A stretch of 64,000 nucleotides of DNA from Frondihabitans sp. PhB188 (lineage in GTDB: Bacteria > Actinomycetota > Actinomycetes > Actinomycetales > Microbacteriaceae): the NCBI RefSeq assembly GCF_003752365.1, contig NZ_RJUO01000004.1, positions 162,355 to 226,354 on the forward strand, in the 5' to 3' direction. Below are positions 14,646-24,272 of this stretch, in pieces (within the stretch, counting starts at the first letter, position 1; every line of letters begins with the position of its first letter). The position numbers and the translations under genes were made by a program. The notes beneath the pieces are model-generated. The model saw only the letters and a list, made by a program, of their open reading frames with translations. It made no database searches and was not told the DNA's origin.

Positions 14646-16610
14646 ATGACCGATGTCTCCTCGAAGTCCGGAATCGCCACCGACGCCCTCGACCCCGCCA
14701 CCCGGCCCCAAGACGACCTCTTCCGCCACGTCAACGGCACCTGGATCCGCGAGACCGAGATCCCCGAAGACAAGGCTCGCTGGGGCTCGTTCTACCTGCT
14801 GGCCGAGGCCGCCGAGCAGGCCGTGCGCGACATCATCGACGAGTCGCAGGAGGCCGAGCCGGGCAGCGAGGCCCGCAAGGTCGGCGACCTGTTCGCGAGC
14901 TTCCTCGACGAAGACCGCGCCGAAGAGCTCGGGGCGACACCGATCCAGCCGCTGCTGGCGAGCGTCGACGACGTGACGGACGTCGCCGCGCTGCTGCAGG
15001 CCGTCGGCCGGTTCGAGCTGCAGGGCGTCTCGGGCTTCGCGCAGCTCTTCGTCGACAACGACCCGGGCAACCCGGAGCGCTACATGGTGTTCCTCGAGCA
15101 GGCCGGCCTCGGCCTCCCCGACGAGTCCTACTACCGCGACGAGAAGTTCACGTCGATCCGCACCGCCTACGAGGCGTTCGTCGCCTCGCAGCTCGAGCGC
15201 GCCGGCTTCGACCAGGCGGCCGAGCGCGCCGCTCGCGTCGTCGCGCTCGAGACCGCCATCGCCTCGCACCACTGGGACAACGTGGCGACCCGCGAGTCCG
15301 AGAAGACCTACAACCTCCTGCCGTGGTCCGATGCGGCGGCGCTCGCCGAGGGCGTCGACCTCTCGATCTGGCGCGACGCGGTCGGCGCTCCCGCCGGCGT
15401 CTTCGACGAGATCGTCGTGCGCCAGCCCTCGTTCGTCACCGGCCTCGCAACGCTGCTCGTCGACGACCAGCTCGACGCGTGGCGCGACTGGCTGCGCTGG
15501 CAGATCGTCCGCTCGTTCGCCGCGTACCTCTCGAGCGGCTTCGTGAAGGCGAACTTCGAGTTCTACGGCAAGACCCTCACCGGCACCCCCGTGCAGCGCG
15601 CCCGCTGGAAGCGCGGCGTCTCGCTGGTCGAGGGCGCCATGGGCGAGGCCGTCGGCCGCATCTACGTCGAGCGGAACTTCCAGCCCGAGGCGAAGGTCGC
15701 GATGGACGTCCTGGTCGCGAACCTCGTCGAGGCCTACCGCCAGAGCATCACGGGCCTCGCGTGGATGACCGACGAGACGCGCACCCGCGCCCTCGACAAG
15801 CTCGACAAGTTCACGCCCAAGATCGGCTTCCCGGTGAAGTGGCGCGACTACTCGAAGCTCGAGATCGATGCGACCGACCTCGTCGGCAACATCCGCGCCA
15901 CCGCCGTCTTCGGCTTCGACCGCGAGCTCGGCAAGATCGGCAAGCCGATCGACCGCGACGAGTGGTTCATGACCCCGCAGACGATCAACGCGTACTACAA
16001 CCCGGGCTTCAACGAGATCGTGTTCCCGGCGGCGATCCTGCAGTTCCCGTTCTTCGACGAGAACCGCGACGCGGCCGCCAACTACGGTGCGATCGGAGCG
16101 GTGATCGGCCACGAGATCGGCCACGGCTTCGACGACCAGGGCTCGAAGTACGACGGCGACGGCAAGCTCACCGACTGGTGGACCCCGGCCGACCGCGAGG
16201 CGTTCGAGAAGCTCACCTCATCGCTCATCGCCCAGTACGACGCGCTCGAGCCGGCGCAGACCCCCGGTCACCATGTCAACGGCGCGCTCACCATCGGCGA
16301 GAACATCGGCGACCTCGGCGGCCTCTCGATCGCGTGGAAGGCGTACCTGATCTCGCTCGACGGCCAGGAGCCGCCGGTGATCGACGGACTGACCGGCGCG
16401 CAGCGCTTCTTCCTGAGCTGGGCGCAGGCCTGGCAGATGAAGATCCGCGACGAGGAGGCCATCCGTCTCATGTCGATCGACCCGCACTCGCCCAACGAGT
16501 TCCGGTGCAACCAGATCGTCCGCAACATCGACGAGTTCTACGTCGCCTTCGCGGTGTCCGACGCCGACGCGCTCTGGCTGCCAGAAGATGAGCGCGTCAC
16601 GATCTGGTAG
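14646..16610 (+). CDS. M13-family metallopeptidase (neprilysin-like)
   Basis: A 654-residue zinc endopeptidase of the neprilysin/PepO family, of usual length. The catalytic zinc motif is HEIGH (H489, E490, H493), followed by GFDDQG, and the third ligand lies in GENIGDLGG (E552, D556). NAYYNPGFNEI is the substrate-binding segment. There is no signal peptide or membrane anchor, so it should be cytosolic, acting on oligopeptides. A TAGGCT box 7 nt before the ATG implies leaderless translation. The serine hydrolase-like gene follows after 8 nt and is probably cotranscribed. Confidence 0.95.
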   Translation: MTDVSSKSGIATDALDPATRPQDDLFRHVNGTWIRETEIPEDKARWGSFYLLAEAAEQAVRDIIDESQEAEPGSEARKVGDLFASFLDEDRAEELGATPIQPLLASVDDVTDVAALLQAVGRFELQGVSGFAQLFVDNDPGNPERYMVFLEQAGLGLPDESYYRDEKFTSIRTAYEAFVASQLERAGFDQAAERAARVVALETAIASHHWDNVATRESEKTYNLLPWSDAAALAEGVDLSIWRDAVGAPAGVFDEIVVRQPSFVTGLATLLVDDQLDAWRDWLRWQIVRSFAAYLSSGFVKANFEFYGKTLTGTPVQRARWKRGVSLVEGAMGEAVGRIYVERNFQPEAKVAMDVLVANLVEAYRQSITGLAWMTDETRTRALDKLDKFTPKIGFPVKWRDYSKLEIDATDLVGNIRATAVFGFDRELGKIGKPIDRDEWFMTPQTINAYYNPGFNEIVFPAAILQFPFFDENRDAAANYGAIGAVIGHEIGHGFDDQGSKYDGDGKLTDWWTPADREAFEKLTSSLIAQYDALEPAQTPGHHVNGALTIGENIGDLGGLSIAWKAYLISLDGQEPPVIDGLTGAQRFFLSWAQAWQMKIRDEEAIRLMSIDPHSPNEFRCNQIVRNIDEFYVAFAVSDADALWLPEDERVTIW

Positions 16611-16618
16611 CCGCTCCG

Positions 16619-17563
16619 ATGGCTGACCCCGGTATCGACAGTCGACGCGGCCGCCGGTCGCGCGACGTGCCGCGCGATCCGGGCCGGCACCGCGGCGAGC
16701 GGGCGGCCGAGCCGTTCGAGCGCAGCTTCACGGCGCTCGGCACCCTGGCCTTCGCCGAGGCACGGGTGTCGGCGTCGGCCGCCGATCTCGACACCGGCGA
16801 GGTCGTGCTGGCGATCGACGAGAAGATCGCCCTGCCGACCGCCGAGGTCGGCGGGCTGCTGCTGCTCGTCGAGGTCGCCGCGCGCCTTGCGGACGGTCGT
16901 CTGGGGCCGGTCGACGAGGTGTCGCGCGAGTCGGCCACGGGTGACGGCGCGGGCGAGACGCGCGTCGACGACCCCCGCGTCGTCGGGCTCTGGTCGTCGA
17001 TGCTGGTGCCGTCGCTCCGGGTGCTCGATGCCGCGACCCTCGTGGGGGCCTTCCGCGACCCCGTCGCCACGAACGCCCTGATCCGGCTCGTCGGCCTCGA
17101 TGCCGTCCACGCCCGCGCCGAAGAGCTCGGCCTGAACCGAACGGCGCTGCTCGACTACGCCCGGGCCACCCGCGGGCCCGACGACGCACCGCAGTTCTCG
17201 ATCGGATCAGCCCTCGAGCTGCAGGGCCTCTTCGGCGACCTCGTCGGCGGCCGCTGCGTCGACACCGCCGTCAGCAACCGCGTGCTGGGCTGGCTCTCCA
17301 CCGGCAGCGACCTGAGCATGGTCGCCGCCGCCTTCGGGCTCGACCCCGTCGCCCATCGGGCGCGCGACCACGGCCTCCAGCTCGTGAACCTCACCGGGGC
17401 CGACCAGGGTGTTCGCTCTGAAGCCGGGGCGCTGCGCGGTCGCCGCCGGGGCGTCGCGTACGCGGCGACCGTGGCGTTCGACGATGCCGACCTGCCGACG
17501 CGGCTGCGGGTGCTCGACGTGCTCCGGACCGTCGGGCTGGATCTGCTCGAGTACGTGAGCTAG
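16619..17563 (+). CDS. beta-lactamase-fold serine hydrolase homologue lacking the catalytic motif
   Basis: A 314-residue protein with the outline of class A beta-lactamase-like serine hydrolases: an early AEARVSASAADLDTGEV strand pair, a helical domain, and a late NLTGADQGVRSEAG where KTG normally stands. The SxxK motif expected at the start of the first long helix is replaced by TAEVGG, so both the nucleophile and the general base appear lost, and KTG is NLTG. No signal peptide is present. It is 8 nt downstream of the M13 peptidase. A binding or regulatory role is more likely than hydrolysis; the function is unknown. Confidence 0.65.
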   Translation: MADPGIDSRRGRRSRDVPRDPGRHRGERAAEPFERSFTALGTLAFAEARVSASAADLDTGEVVLAIDEKIALPTAEVGGLLLLVEVAARLADGRLGPVDEVSRESATGDGAGETRVDDPRVVGLWSSMLVPSLRVLDAATLVGAFRDPVATNALIRLVGLDAVHARAEELGLNRTALLDYARATRGPDDAPQFSIGSALELQGLFGDLVGGRCVDTAVSNRVLGWLSTGSDLSMVAAAFGLDPVAHRARDHGLQLVNLTGADQGVRSEAGALRGRRRGVAYAATVAFDDADLPTRLRVLDVLRTVGLDLLEYVS

Positions 17564-17615
17564 TTCCTGCGCCCCGTGCTTGCCGCTGGCCTGTGCTCGA
17601 CGCGTGCGCCGCGGG

Positions 17616-18257
17616 CTACTGCAGCGCGCCGACGGTGAGCAGCTGCACCGACGTCGACTTGCAGCCGGTCACGCCCTTGTAGGCGGCGAAGACCGAGGCC
17701 TTCTGCCCGGGAGGGTAGACGCGGAACCCGTCGGTCGCGGTCGGCTTGCACTTGGCCCTGTCGAAGTTGCCGGCCTGCAGGTAGCGGAGGTCGGCCTTCG
17801 CGGTCGAGCCCGACGCGAGAGTGACTGTGCCGTGGGGGGTCGTGCGATCGAACTTCGCCGCGGCGCCGATCTGCGTGCCGGTGCCGCCGCCCACGAGCGA
17901 GACGCCGGGCCATCCCTGCAGGGTGCACGAGGCCGACCCCTTGTTGGTGAGCACGAGGGTGATCCCGATCGTGCCGGCGGCGCCTCCGTCGCCCTCGGCG
18001 ATGCTCGCGGCGAGGTTCGACGAGGTGCACGAGGAGACCGTCGTGCCGCCGCCGCCCGCCGGCGTCGTCTTCGTCGGCGTGGCGGAGACGGATTCGCTCG
18101 GCGTCGGAGTCGTCGCCGGGGTGGTCGGCTCGGCCGTCGTCGTCACCGTCTCGGTCGCGGTGGGCTCGGCGGCGTCGTTCGACGAGGAGCACCCGGCGAG
18201 ACCGGCGACCGTGAGGGCGCTGAGGGCGAGGACGGTGAAAGTGGTTCTGGTGCGCAT
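17616..18257 (-). CDS. DUF4232 lipoprotein
   Basis: A 213-residue secreted lipoprotein. A basic start (MRTRTTF), hydrophobic core and lipobox LAGC place the lipid-modified cysteine at residue 23. A Ser/Thr/Pro-rich linker (about 24-75) follows, then a DUF4232 domain with paired cysteines (SCTSSNL, SCTLQGWPGVSL, AKCKPT, TGCKST) that probably form disulfides. ASCTLQGWPG is the most recognisable motif of the family. It is anchored on the outer face of the membrane. The ATG at 18257 has a CACAGT box 6 nt upstream. The family function is unknown. Confidence 0.88.
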   Translation of the reverse strand: MRTRTTFTVLALSALTVAGLAGCSSSNDAAEPTATETVTTTAEPTTPATTPTPSESVSATPTKTTPAGGGGTTVSSCTSSNLAASIAEGDGGAAGTIGITLVLTNKGSASCTLQGWPGVSLVGGGTGTQIGAAAKFDRTTPHGTVTLASGSTAKADLRYLQAGNFDRAKCKPTATDGFRVYPPGQKASVFAAYKGVTGCKSTSVQLLTVGALQ

Positions 18258-18283
18258 GGCTCCACTGTGCCACGCAGACCGGG

Positions 18284-18682
18284 TCAGTCGATCAGTCCGA
18301 GGGATGACAATCGCCGGAGCGTCTCCCGTCCTGCAGGCGGACACCGCCAGGCATCGGCCGTCGTGGTCCAGGTGATCGCGCCGACCTCGGCTGAGGGGAC
18401 GGGCTCGTCGGGCGTGTCGGCTGTGAAGAGGGTCATCTCGACCAGGCGGCCGTCGGGCTCGCCGTGAGCCTGCTCGCTCACGGTGAAGAGCTCCACGATC
18501 GATGCCGGATCGAGGGCCAGCGACACTTCTTCGAGCGACTCGCGCACGACGGCCTCCGCACCGGACTCACCCGGCTCGACCTTGCCGCCCGGCAGGTAGA
18601 GCACGTCGCGGCCCCGGGCGGTGACCATGAGCAGCCTCCGCTCGCGGACGAGGGCCAGCGCGGAGACGACGATCGGGTGCAT
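18284..18682 (-). CDS. NUDIX hydrolase
   Basis: A 132-residue NUDIX-fold pyrophosphohydrolase. The box reads G-x5-E-x7-RESLEEV within GGKVEPGESGAEAVVRESLE, so the metal-binding glutamates are intact. The C-terminal WTTTADAWRCPPAGRETL segment resembles MutT-like small members acting on nucleotide derivatives. Two starts are possible: ATG 18691 (three residues longer) has its only SD-like GGGAG immediately adjacent, whereas ATG 18682 has it at a 10-nt spacing, so 18682 is preferred. One copy of the 14-mer GAGTTCCTGCGCCC lies just upstream. Confidence 0.88.
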   Translation of the reverse strand: MHPIVVSALALVRERRLLMVTARGRDVLYLPGGKVEPGESGAEAVVRESLEEVSLALDPASIVELFTVSEQAHGEPDGRLVEMTLFTADTPDEPVPSAEVGAITWTTTADAWRCPPAGRETLRRLSSLGLID

Positions 18683-18718
18683 GGGAGACATTCTCCCGAG
18701 TTCCTGCGCCCTCTGCTA

Positions 18719-18749
18719 TTGACGAGCGGATATAACTGTGAAATATTGC
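18719..18749 (+). promoter_or_regulatory. candidate promoter of the GntR-like gene
   Basis: TTGACG (18719-18724) is followed by an AT-rich run with AATATT (18742-18747) at 17 nt. The run is the only AT-rich stretch in this spacer. The leader to the ATG at 18791 is about 35 nt. Confidence 0.45.
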
Positions 18750-18790
18750 ATTCATCACCCGTTCACCCCGATGAGATCAGGACCTCCCCC

Positions 18791-19444
18791 ATGACCGCAG
18801 GGACCACCGCCACCGCTACCGCCCTTCTGCCCGCCATCGTCATCGACCCCGTCGACTACCTGCTCGTCGACATCGCCACCGGGCGGCACCTTCCCGGCGA
18901 CGGCGTCCACGTCGAGCAGCTCGCCCACGAGCACGGACTGTCGCTGGCCGAGGCCGGCGCCGCGCTCGACGAGGCCTGGTGCCTCGGGCTTGTCTCGCGT
19001 CGGGCGACGACGACGGGCGGCATCGTCTGCTGGACCCCGGAGGCCACTCAGGTGATGCTGCACCGGCTCGCGCGGGCCATGGTCTCTGCGGTGACCGCCG
19101 GCCCCCGGTGCGACGCGAAGCGCGGACTCATCGACGGCGACGCGCAGCGGTTCACCGTCGTCGAGCTGTTCGGGCTGACGGCGCCCTGCGACGTCGCGCT
19201 CTTCCTCGAGGTAGCCCGCGCGCTGCTCGGCGCGTGGGCGCCCGATCTCCTCGACGAGCTGATCATGCCCGTCGCCGTGCTGTTCTCGCAGTCGGCCCAG
19301 CGCGTGCACGGCTTCGAGCCTGCGGCCGAGGCCGACGTGCGCTGCGAGATGGTGCGCGAGCTGGTGTCGAGCCTCATCGACGGCCGCACCGCCGACTTCG
19401 AGTCGACCGTGGCCGACTACGTGCTGGCGCTCTCGACGCACTGA
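18791..19444 (+). CDS. divergent GntR/FCD-like regulator
   Basis: A 217-residue protein that looks like a diverged GntR-type regulator. Residues about 20-60 (GRHLPGDGVHVEQLAHEHGLSLAEAGAAL...LGLVSRR) align with the GntR winged helix, including the GERL-like PGDGV turn and the GLV end of the wing. The rest is helical and ends with LVSSLIDGRTADFESTVADYV, like the last helices of FCD ligand domains. It shares this outline with the three tandem GntR proteins at 32-34 kb, but the EANRYTR motif is missing. No HTH arginine of the SRTPxREA type is retained, so DNA binding is not assured. It is monocistronic and followed by palindromic element B. Confidence 0.6.
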   Translation: MTAGTTATATALLPAIVIDPVDYLLVDIATGRHLPGDGVHVEQLAHEHGLSLAEAGAALDEAWCLGLVSRRATTTGGIVCWTPEATQVMLHRLARAMVSAVTAGPRCDAKRGLIDGDAQRFTVVELFGLTAPCDVALFLEVARALLGAWAPDLLDELIMPVAVLFSQSAQRVHGFEPAAEADVRCEMVRELVSSLIDGRTADFESTVADYVLALSTH

Positions 19445-19462
19445 GTCCTGCCGCCGGGCGTC

Positions 19463-19531
19463 GTGCCCGCCGTTTCGGTTCGAGCCCTCCACCTCTGGGG
19501 AGGGACCGTGCCGGTTCGGCGGGATCGTGCC
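19463..19531. repeat. intergenic palindromic element, copy B
   Basis: Inverted relative to copy A. It opens with GTGCCCGCCGTTTCGGTTCG and closes with CCGGTTCGGCGGGATCGTGC, with an inner CCCTCC...GGAGGG pair. Aligned in reverse complement, it matches copy A in both arms. It lies between the convergent GntR-like gene and hemA and can form a long hairpin. Confidence 0.72.
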
Positions 19532-19570
19532 GTCCGGTGCGGGCCGCGCCCGACGGCTACGGTCGCAGGA

Positions 19571-20848
19571 TCAGCCCGCCGCCGCCTCGCCGGCCGAGCG
19601 GGGCAGCGCCGAGAGCGTCGCGGCCCGCGTCTCCGTCAGCCCGAAGAGCGCTTCGAGTCCGTCGCGGAACTCCTCGCCGCGACCCTCGCGGGCAAGCTCG
19701 CGAGCGCGGACCGACGGCGTGTGGAGCAGGACTCCGGCGAGGTGCCGCAGCGCCTGCTCGGTGCGCTCGCTGGAATCGCCGCGCGAGCGGGCGCGCTCGA
19801 TCTCGCCGTCGAGGAGGTCGAAGACGTGCTTGCGGAGGGCTACTACGGCGGGCGACAGAGACTGCTCGGCGGCCACGGCCTGGAACTCGGCGGCGGCCGT
19901 GGACACGAGCGCGCGGGCATCGTCGGCGGCGGTCAGCTCGGCGAGCGGGGCGTGGAGGCTGATGGTCTCGAGGTCGAGCATCTCGACGCCCTCGACTCGG
20001 GCGACCAGCGGGTCGACGTTGCGGGGAAGGCCGAGGTCGATGACGAGGCGGCGCGGGCCTGCCTCGACGACATCGGGCGTGACGAGCGGGGTGGCCGTCG
20101 ACGTGCAGGTGATGAGGATGTCGCTCCAGGCGATCGCCTCGGCGAGGTCGGTGTGCGCCGCGACCTCGTGCTTGGCGGCGAACCACGGGGCGCGGCCGGA
20201 GGCGGAGTAGACGCCGATGTCGCCGGCACCGCGGTCGCGCAGGGCGGCGACGGTCGTCGCGGCGTACTGCCCGGTGCCGACGAGGAGGATGCGCGCCTGG
20301 GCCCAGTCGGTGACCCGGCTCGACGCGAGCTCGAGGGCCAGGCGGACGAGCGAGCGGCCGGCGCCGCCGACGTTGGTGCGGTTCTTGACGCCGCGCGAGG
20401 TGTGCGAGGCCTGCTGGAAGAGTCGCTCCAGATCGGACGACGTCGTGCCGTCCTGCCGGGCCCGCTCGAGCGCGCGGCGCACCTGACCGGATATCTCGTC
20501 TTCGCCGACGACGACCGACTCGAGGCCGGAGCTGACGGCGAAGAGGTGCTCGACGACCCCGTCGCCGGTGATGACGTCGACGCTGGTGCGGAGCGCGACG
20601 GGGTCGACGCCCGAGGCCTCGCTCATGGTCTGGATCGTGGCCTCGACGGCCACGGCGCTCGCCGCGGTGAGGGGCTCGTCGACGTCGAGGTACGCCTCGA
20701 AGCGGTTGCACGTCGCGAGCACGACGGCGCCCGAGACGAAATCGCTCGATTCGACCAGGGTGCCCGCCGCCAGGGGTGCACCGACGCTCAACTTCTCGAG
20801 GAGGTCGAAGCTGGCGTTCTGATGAGACGCCGTCAGGCAGATGAGCAC
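19571..20848 (-). CDS. hemA: glutamyl-tRNA reductase
   Basis: A 425-residue GluTR, which reduces Glu-tRNA to glutamate-1-semialdehyde in the first committed step of heme synthesis. The catalytic cysteine is C47 in [22 protein letters not shown](SG)QVR is the conserved catalytic-domain block, and [16 protein letters not shown] begins the NADPH domain. The C-terminal helical dimerisation domain is present. The start is GTG 20848; a TACCAT box ends 7 nt upstream, consistent with a leaderless message. It is divergent from the GNAT-hemE-hemY operon, and its product feeds HemL at the far end of the locus. Confidence 0.96.
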   Translation of the reverse strand: MLICLTASHQNASFDLLEKLSVGAPLAAGTLVESSDFVSGAVVLATCNRFEAYLDVDEPLTAASAVAVEATIQTMSEASGVDPVALRTSVDVITGDGVVEHLFAVSSGLESVVVGEDEISGQVRRALERARQDGTTSSDLERLFQQASHTSRGVKNRTNVGGAGRSLVRLALELASSRVTDWAQARILLVGTGQYAATTVAALRDRGAGDIGVYSASGRAPWFAAKHEVAAHTDLAEAIAWSDILITCTSTATPLVTPDVVEAGPRRLVIDLGLPRNVDPLVARVEGVEMLDLETISLHAPLAELTAADDARALVSTAAAEFQAVAAEQSLSPAVVALRKHVFDLLDGEIERARSRGDSSERTEQALRHLAGVLLHTPSVRARELAREGRGEEFRDGLEALFGLTETRAATLSALPRSAGEAAAG

Positions 20849-20928
20849 GACAGATATGGTAACTCTCCCGTTTCACCTGTGCATGGGCTGAACTCGGCGT
20901 CGAGTGATCCCCTCGGTAGGGTCGGGGC

Positions 20929-21450
20929 GTGATCCTCTTCCGTACCGCGACCCCCGTCGACTCCGCGGCGATCGTCGAGCTCGTCACGTCGGCCTACCGG
21001 GGCGACGCCAGCCGCGCCGGCTGGACGACCGAGGCCGACCTGCTCGAGGGGCCGCGTATCGACGCCGACATCCTCGCGGTCGACCTCGCGAATCCGGACG
21101 GACGCGTGATCGTCGCCGTCGAGGACGACCGGATCGTGGCGTGCTGCAACGTCGTGCGCCGGCCCGACGGCGTCGGCTACTTCGGCATGTTCGCGGTCAC
21201 GCCGACCGGGCAGGGCGGCGGCCTCGGATCACGGGTGCTGGCCGAGGCCGAGCGCATCGCGCGCGACGAGTGGCACCTGACCGAGATCGAGATGACGGTC
21301 ATCGAGCAGCGCGCCGAGCTCATCGCCTTCTACGAGCGTCGGGCCTACGTGCGCACGGGCGGGTTCATCCCCTTCCCCTACGGCGACGAGCGCTTCGGGG
21401 TGCCGCTCCGCGACGACCTCCGCATGGCGGTTCTGCGCAAGGCGATCTGA
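20929..21450 (+). CDS. GNAT-family N-acetyltransferase
   Basis: A 173-residue acetyltransferase. The acetyl-CoA loop is [21 protein letters not shown] (the Q/RxxGxG/A motif), followed by [11 protein letters not shown] near the C terminus, where the Tyr general acid is often found. The start is GTG 20929 with TAGGGT ending 6 nt upstream. It lies between divergent hemA and hemE, 37 nt from the latter. The acceptor is unknown and nothing ties it chemically to heme synthesis. Confidence 0.88.
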   Translation: MILFRTATPVDSAAIVELVTSAYRGDASRAGWTTEADLLEGPRIDADILAVDLANPDGRVIVAVEDDRIVACCNVVRRPDGVGYFGMFAVTPTGQGGGLGSRVLAEAERIARDEWHLTEIEMTVIEQRAELIAFYERRAYVRTGGFIPFPYGDERFGVPLRDDLRMAVLRKAI

Positions 21451-21487
21451 GCCCGACCGCCCAGCGCGGGATGCGACAATTCACGAC

Positions 21488-22552
21488 GTGATCACGACCG
21501 CCCTCCCCGCCACGCACCCGCTCGCCTCCGGCCTGACCGCGGGGTCGAGCCTGGTGCGCGCCCTCCGCGGCGACCGCCCCGAGACGCTCCCCGTATGGTT
21601 CATGCGGCAGGCCGGACGGTCGCTGCCCGAGTACCGCAAGCTGCGCGTGGGCACGAAGATGCTCGACGCCTGCCTCGACCCCGAGCTCTCGAGCGAGATC
21701 ACCCTGCAGCCGGTCCGTCGCCACGGCGTCGACGCCGGCATCTTCTTCAGCGACATCGTCGTGCCGGTCAAGCTCGCGGGCGTGGGCGTCGAGATCGTCC
21801 CCGGTCGCGGCCCCGTCCTCAACGAGCCGATCCGCACCGCCGCCGACGTGGCGAAGCTGCGCCCGATCGATCCCGACTCGCTGGCGCCGGTCGCCGAGGG
21901 CGTCGCGCGCACGGTCGCCGAGCTCGGCGCGACCCCGCTGATCGGCTTCGCCGGGGCGCCCTTCACCCTGGCGGCGTACCTCGTCGAGGGCGGGCCGTCG
22001 AAAGACCACATCCGCGCACGGACGCTGATGCACGCGGAGCCCGAGACGTGGCGCGCCCTGATGGAGTGGGCCGCGGACACGACGGGCGAGTTCCTGCGCG
22101 CGCAGATCATGGCCGGGGCGAGCGCCGGTCAGCTGTTCGACTCGTGGGTGGGCTCGCTGTCGCTGGCCGACTACGTCGAGCACGTCGCGCCCTGGTCGGC
22201 CCGCGCGCTGTCGCACATCGACGACCTCGGGGTGCCCCGCATCCACTTCGGCGTCGGCTCGGGCGAGCTGCTCGCGGCGATGCGCGACGTGGGCACCGAC
22301 GCGGTGGGAGTCGACTGGCGGATCCCGCTCGACGAGGCCTCGCGTCGTCTCGGCGGGCGCACCGTCGTGCAGGGCAACATCAACCCCGCGCTGCTGCAGG
22401 CGCCGTGGCCGGTGCTGGAGGCGCACGTCCGCGATGTGGTCGAGCGCGGCAGGGCGGCGCCGGCGCACGTGCTGAACCTGGGGCACGGCGTGAGCCCCGA
22501 CACCGACCCGGCGGTCCTGACCCGGATCGTCGAGCTGGCCCACGAACTGTGA
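21488..22552 (+). CDS. hemE: uroporphyrinogen decarboxylase
   Basis: A 354-residue TIM-barrel enzyme that converts uroporphyrinogen III to coproporphyrinogen III, the last shared step before the coproporphyrin branch. [16 protein letters not shown] is the hallmark substrate-binding segment. [26 protein letters not shown] and [12 protein letters not shown] are the other conserved blocks. The start is GTG 21488 with GACAAT ending 7 nt upstream. The stop overlaps the next gene's GTG (GTGA), coupling it to hemY. Confidence 0.97.
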   Translation: MITTALPATHPLASGLTAGSSLVRALRGDRPETLPVWFMRQAGRSLPEYRKLRVGTKMLDACLDPELSSEITLQPVRRHGVDAGIFFSDIVVPVKLAGVGVEIVPGRGPVLNEPIRTAADVAKLRPIDPDSLAPVAEGVARTVAELGATPLIGFAGAPFTLAAYLVEGGPSKDHIRARTLMHAEPETWRALMEWAADTTGEFLRAQIMAGASAGQLFDSWVGSLSLADYVEHVAPWSARALSHIDDLGVPRIHFGVGSGELLAAMRDVGTDAVGVDWRIPLDEASRRLGGRTVVQGNINPALLQAPWPVLEAHVRDVVERGRAAPAHVLNLGHGVSPDTDPAVLTRIVELAHEL

Positions 22553-23862
22553 GCGGATCTCTGGACGCGATCGTCGTCGGCGGCGGCATCGCCGGCCTCG
22601 TCGTCGCGCGCGACCTGGGCAAGGCCGGTCGCCGCGTCGTGCTCCTGGAGGCCTCCGAGCGGCTGGGCGGCGAGGTGATGCGCCACACGGTCGCGGGGAT
22701 CGACCTCGATGCCGGAGCCGAGAGCTTCGCGACGAAGACCGACTCCGTCGCGACCCTGGCGACGCAGATCGGCCTGGGCAGTGAGATCGTGGCGCCCGAC
22801 CCGCGCGGCGCCTGGATCATCCAGGCCGACGGCGCGCCCTTCCCGTTGCCGAAGACGGGACTGCTGGGCATCCCGGGCACGGCCATGGCGAAAGACGTGA
22901 TCGACGTGATCGGCACGGGCGCGGCTCTCCGCGCCGAGCTCGACTCGCTCCTGCCCGGCCCGATCGGGGCGAAGGAGCAGAAGCTCGGACCCCTCGTGCG
23001 CCGCCGCATGGGCCGCGCAGTGCTCGACAAGCTGGTGACGCCCGTGGTCATGGGCGTGCACTCGGCGCACCCCGACACCCTCGACGTCGACCGGGTCGCC
23101 CCCGGTCTGCGGGCGGCGCTGCTGCACCAGAACTCGCTCGCCCGTGCCGTGCGCGAGCTGCGGGAGTCGTCGGCCGCGGGGTCAGCCGTCGGCGGCATCC
23201 GCGGCGGAGTCGTCCGCCTCGTCGACGAGCTCGTCGCCGACCTCGAGACGTACGGGGTCGAGGTCCGGCTCGGCGCGTCCGTCCGCTCCGTCGACGGCAC
23301 CGGCGTCGTCCTCGACGGCGGCGAGGCCCTGTCGGCGAGGGCCGTCGTCGTCGCGCTGGGCGGCCGCGACAGCGCCCTCCTCTCGGGCGAACGGGCCGAC
23401 ACGGGCGTCATCACGCTCGCGACCCTCGTGATCCGGGCGCAGGAACTCGACACCGCCCCCCGCGGCACAGGCGTCCTGGTCACACCCGGCGCCCCCGGCA
23501 TCCGCGCGAAGGCCCTCACGCACGCCAGCATCAAGTGGGCGTGGGTGGCCGAGCGCGCCGAGGGCCGGCACGTGCTGCGCCTCAGCTACGACTCGCCCGT
23601 GGCGGAACCCGCGACGACCGACGCCGATCTGCGGCAGGTCGCGCTCGCCGACGCGTCGGCGATCCTCGGCGCGGGGCTCGACCCGGCCGCCGTCGACGGC
23701 TTCGCCCGAGTCGAGTGGGCGTCGCCCGTCCGGGGCGCCGCACCTGCCGACGGGAGCGGGGTCGTCCGCGTCGGGGGCGCCGTGGCAGGTCGTGGCCTCG
23801 CCGGAGTGATCGCCGACGCCCGGGCCAAGGCCGCCGACCTGCTCGAGGGCGCGCTGCGCTGA
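22549..23862 (+). CDS. hemY: coproporphyrinogen III oxidase (HemY/CgoX type)
   Basis: A 437-residue FAD oxidase of the Gram-positive HemY family. With ChdC and CpfC nearby, its substrate should be coproporphyrinogen III rather than protoporphyrinogen IX. The FAD loop is [15 protein letters not shown] at the N terminus, [12 protein letters not shown] follows, and the C-terminal FAD contact is [23 protein letters not shown]. The start is a GTG overlapping the hemE stop. It uses oxygen and releases peroxide, so its placement with catalase-independent ChdC fits the pathway. A copy of the dispersed 14-mer (reverse complement) lies inside at 23435-23448. Confidence 0.94.
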   Translation: MSGSLDAIVVGGGIAGLVVARDLGKAGRRVVLLEASERLGGEVMRHTVAGIDLDAGAESFATKTDSVATLATQIGLGSEIVAPDPRGAWIIQADGAPFPLPKTGLLGIPGTAMAKDVIDVIGTGAALRAELDSLLPGPIGAKEQKLGPLVRRRMGRAVLDKLVTPVVMGVHSAHPDTLDVDRVAPGLRAALLHQNSLARAVRELRESSAAGSAVGGIRGGVVRLVDELVADLETYGVEVRLGASVRSVDGTGVVLDGGEALSARAVVVALGGRDSALLSGERADTGVITLATLVIRAQELDTAPRGTGVLVTPGAPGIRAKALTHASIKWAWVAERAEGRHVLRLSYDSPVAEPATTDADLRQVALADASAILGAGLDPAAVDGFARVEWASPVRGAAPADGSGVVRVGGAVAGRGLAGVIADARAKAADLLEGALR

Positions 23863-23965
23863 GCACGTCGCCCACCGCCCCTGTCGGACGGCACCCGCGA
23901 GACCGGACTAACCTAAGAACGTGCTGCGGCCGCGGGGCCGCACATCAGAGACTTCTGGAGGCTTC

Positions 23966-24226
23966 ATGCGAGGCAAGCTGATCTTCGTCGCGGGAGCGGC
24001 CATCGGGTACGTGCTCGGTTCACGTGCGGGCCATCAGCGCTACGAGCAGATCGCGGCCGGTGCATCGAAGGTGTGGAGCAGCGCTCCCGTCCAGAAGCAG
24101 GTCGTCAAGGCCGAGCGCGCCGCCGGTGCCGTGCTTCCCGCGATCGTGACCGGTCTCTTCCACGCGGCCGTCTGGGCCGTGAAGAAGGTCCTCGGGATCC
24201 AGTCGAAGCCCGCAGCCACCCGCTGA
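23966..24226 (+). CDS. YtxH-like small membrane-associated protein
   Basis: An 86-residue protein. Residues 4-20 (KLIFVAGAAIGYVLGSRAG) form a glycine-rich membrane segment of the YtxH type, and a helical tail rich in Lys and Ala follows. CTGGAG precedes the ATG. A TAACCT -10-like box near 23909 and a short TGCGGCC/GGCCGCA hairpin in the leader suggest its own promoter within the heme locus. Family members are linked to envelope stress; no enzymatic function is known. Confidence 0.75.
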   Translation: MRGKLIFVAGAAIGYVLGSRAGHQRYEQIAAGASKVWSSAPVQKQVVKAERAAGAVLPAIVTGLFHAAVWAVKKVLGIQSKPAATR

Positions 24227-24272
24227 CGGCTCCATTGCTCCGCCCAGCACCCACCGTCCTGAGAGGCACTCC

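Noticed and set aside
13315-14649. A 444-codon plus-strand frame opposite the uracil permease
   Set aside because: Asp/Glu/Arg/Gly-rich shadow; the permease on the minus strand has all family motifs.
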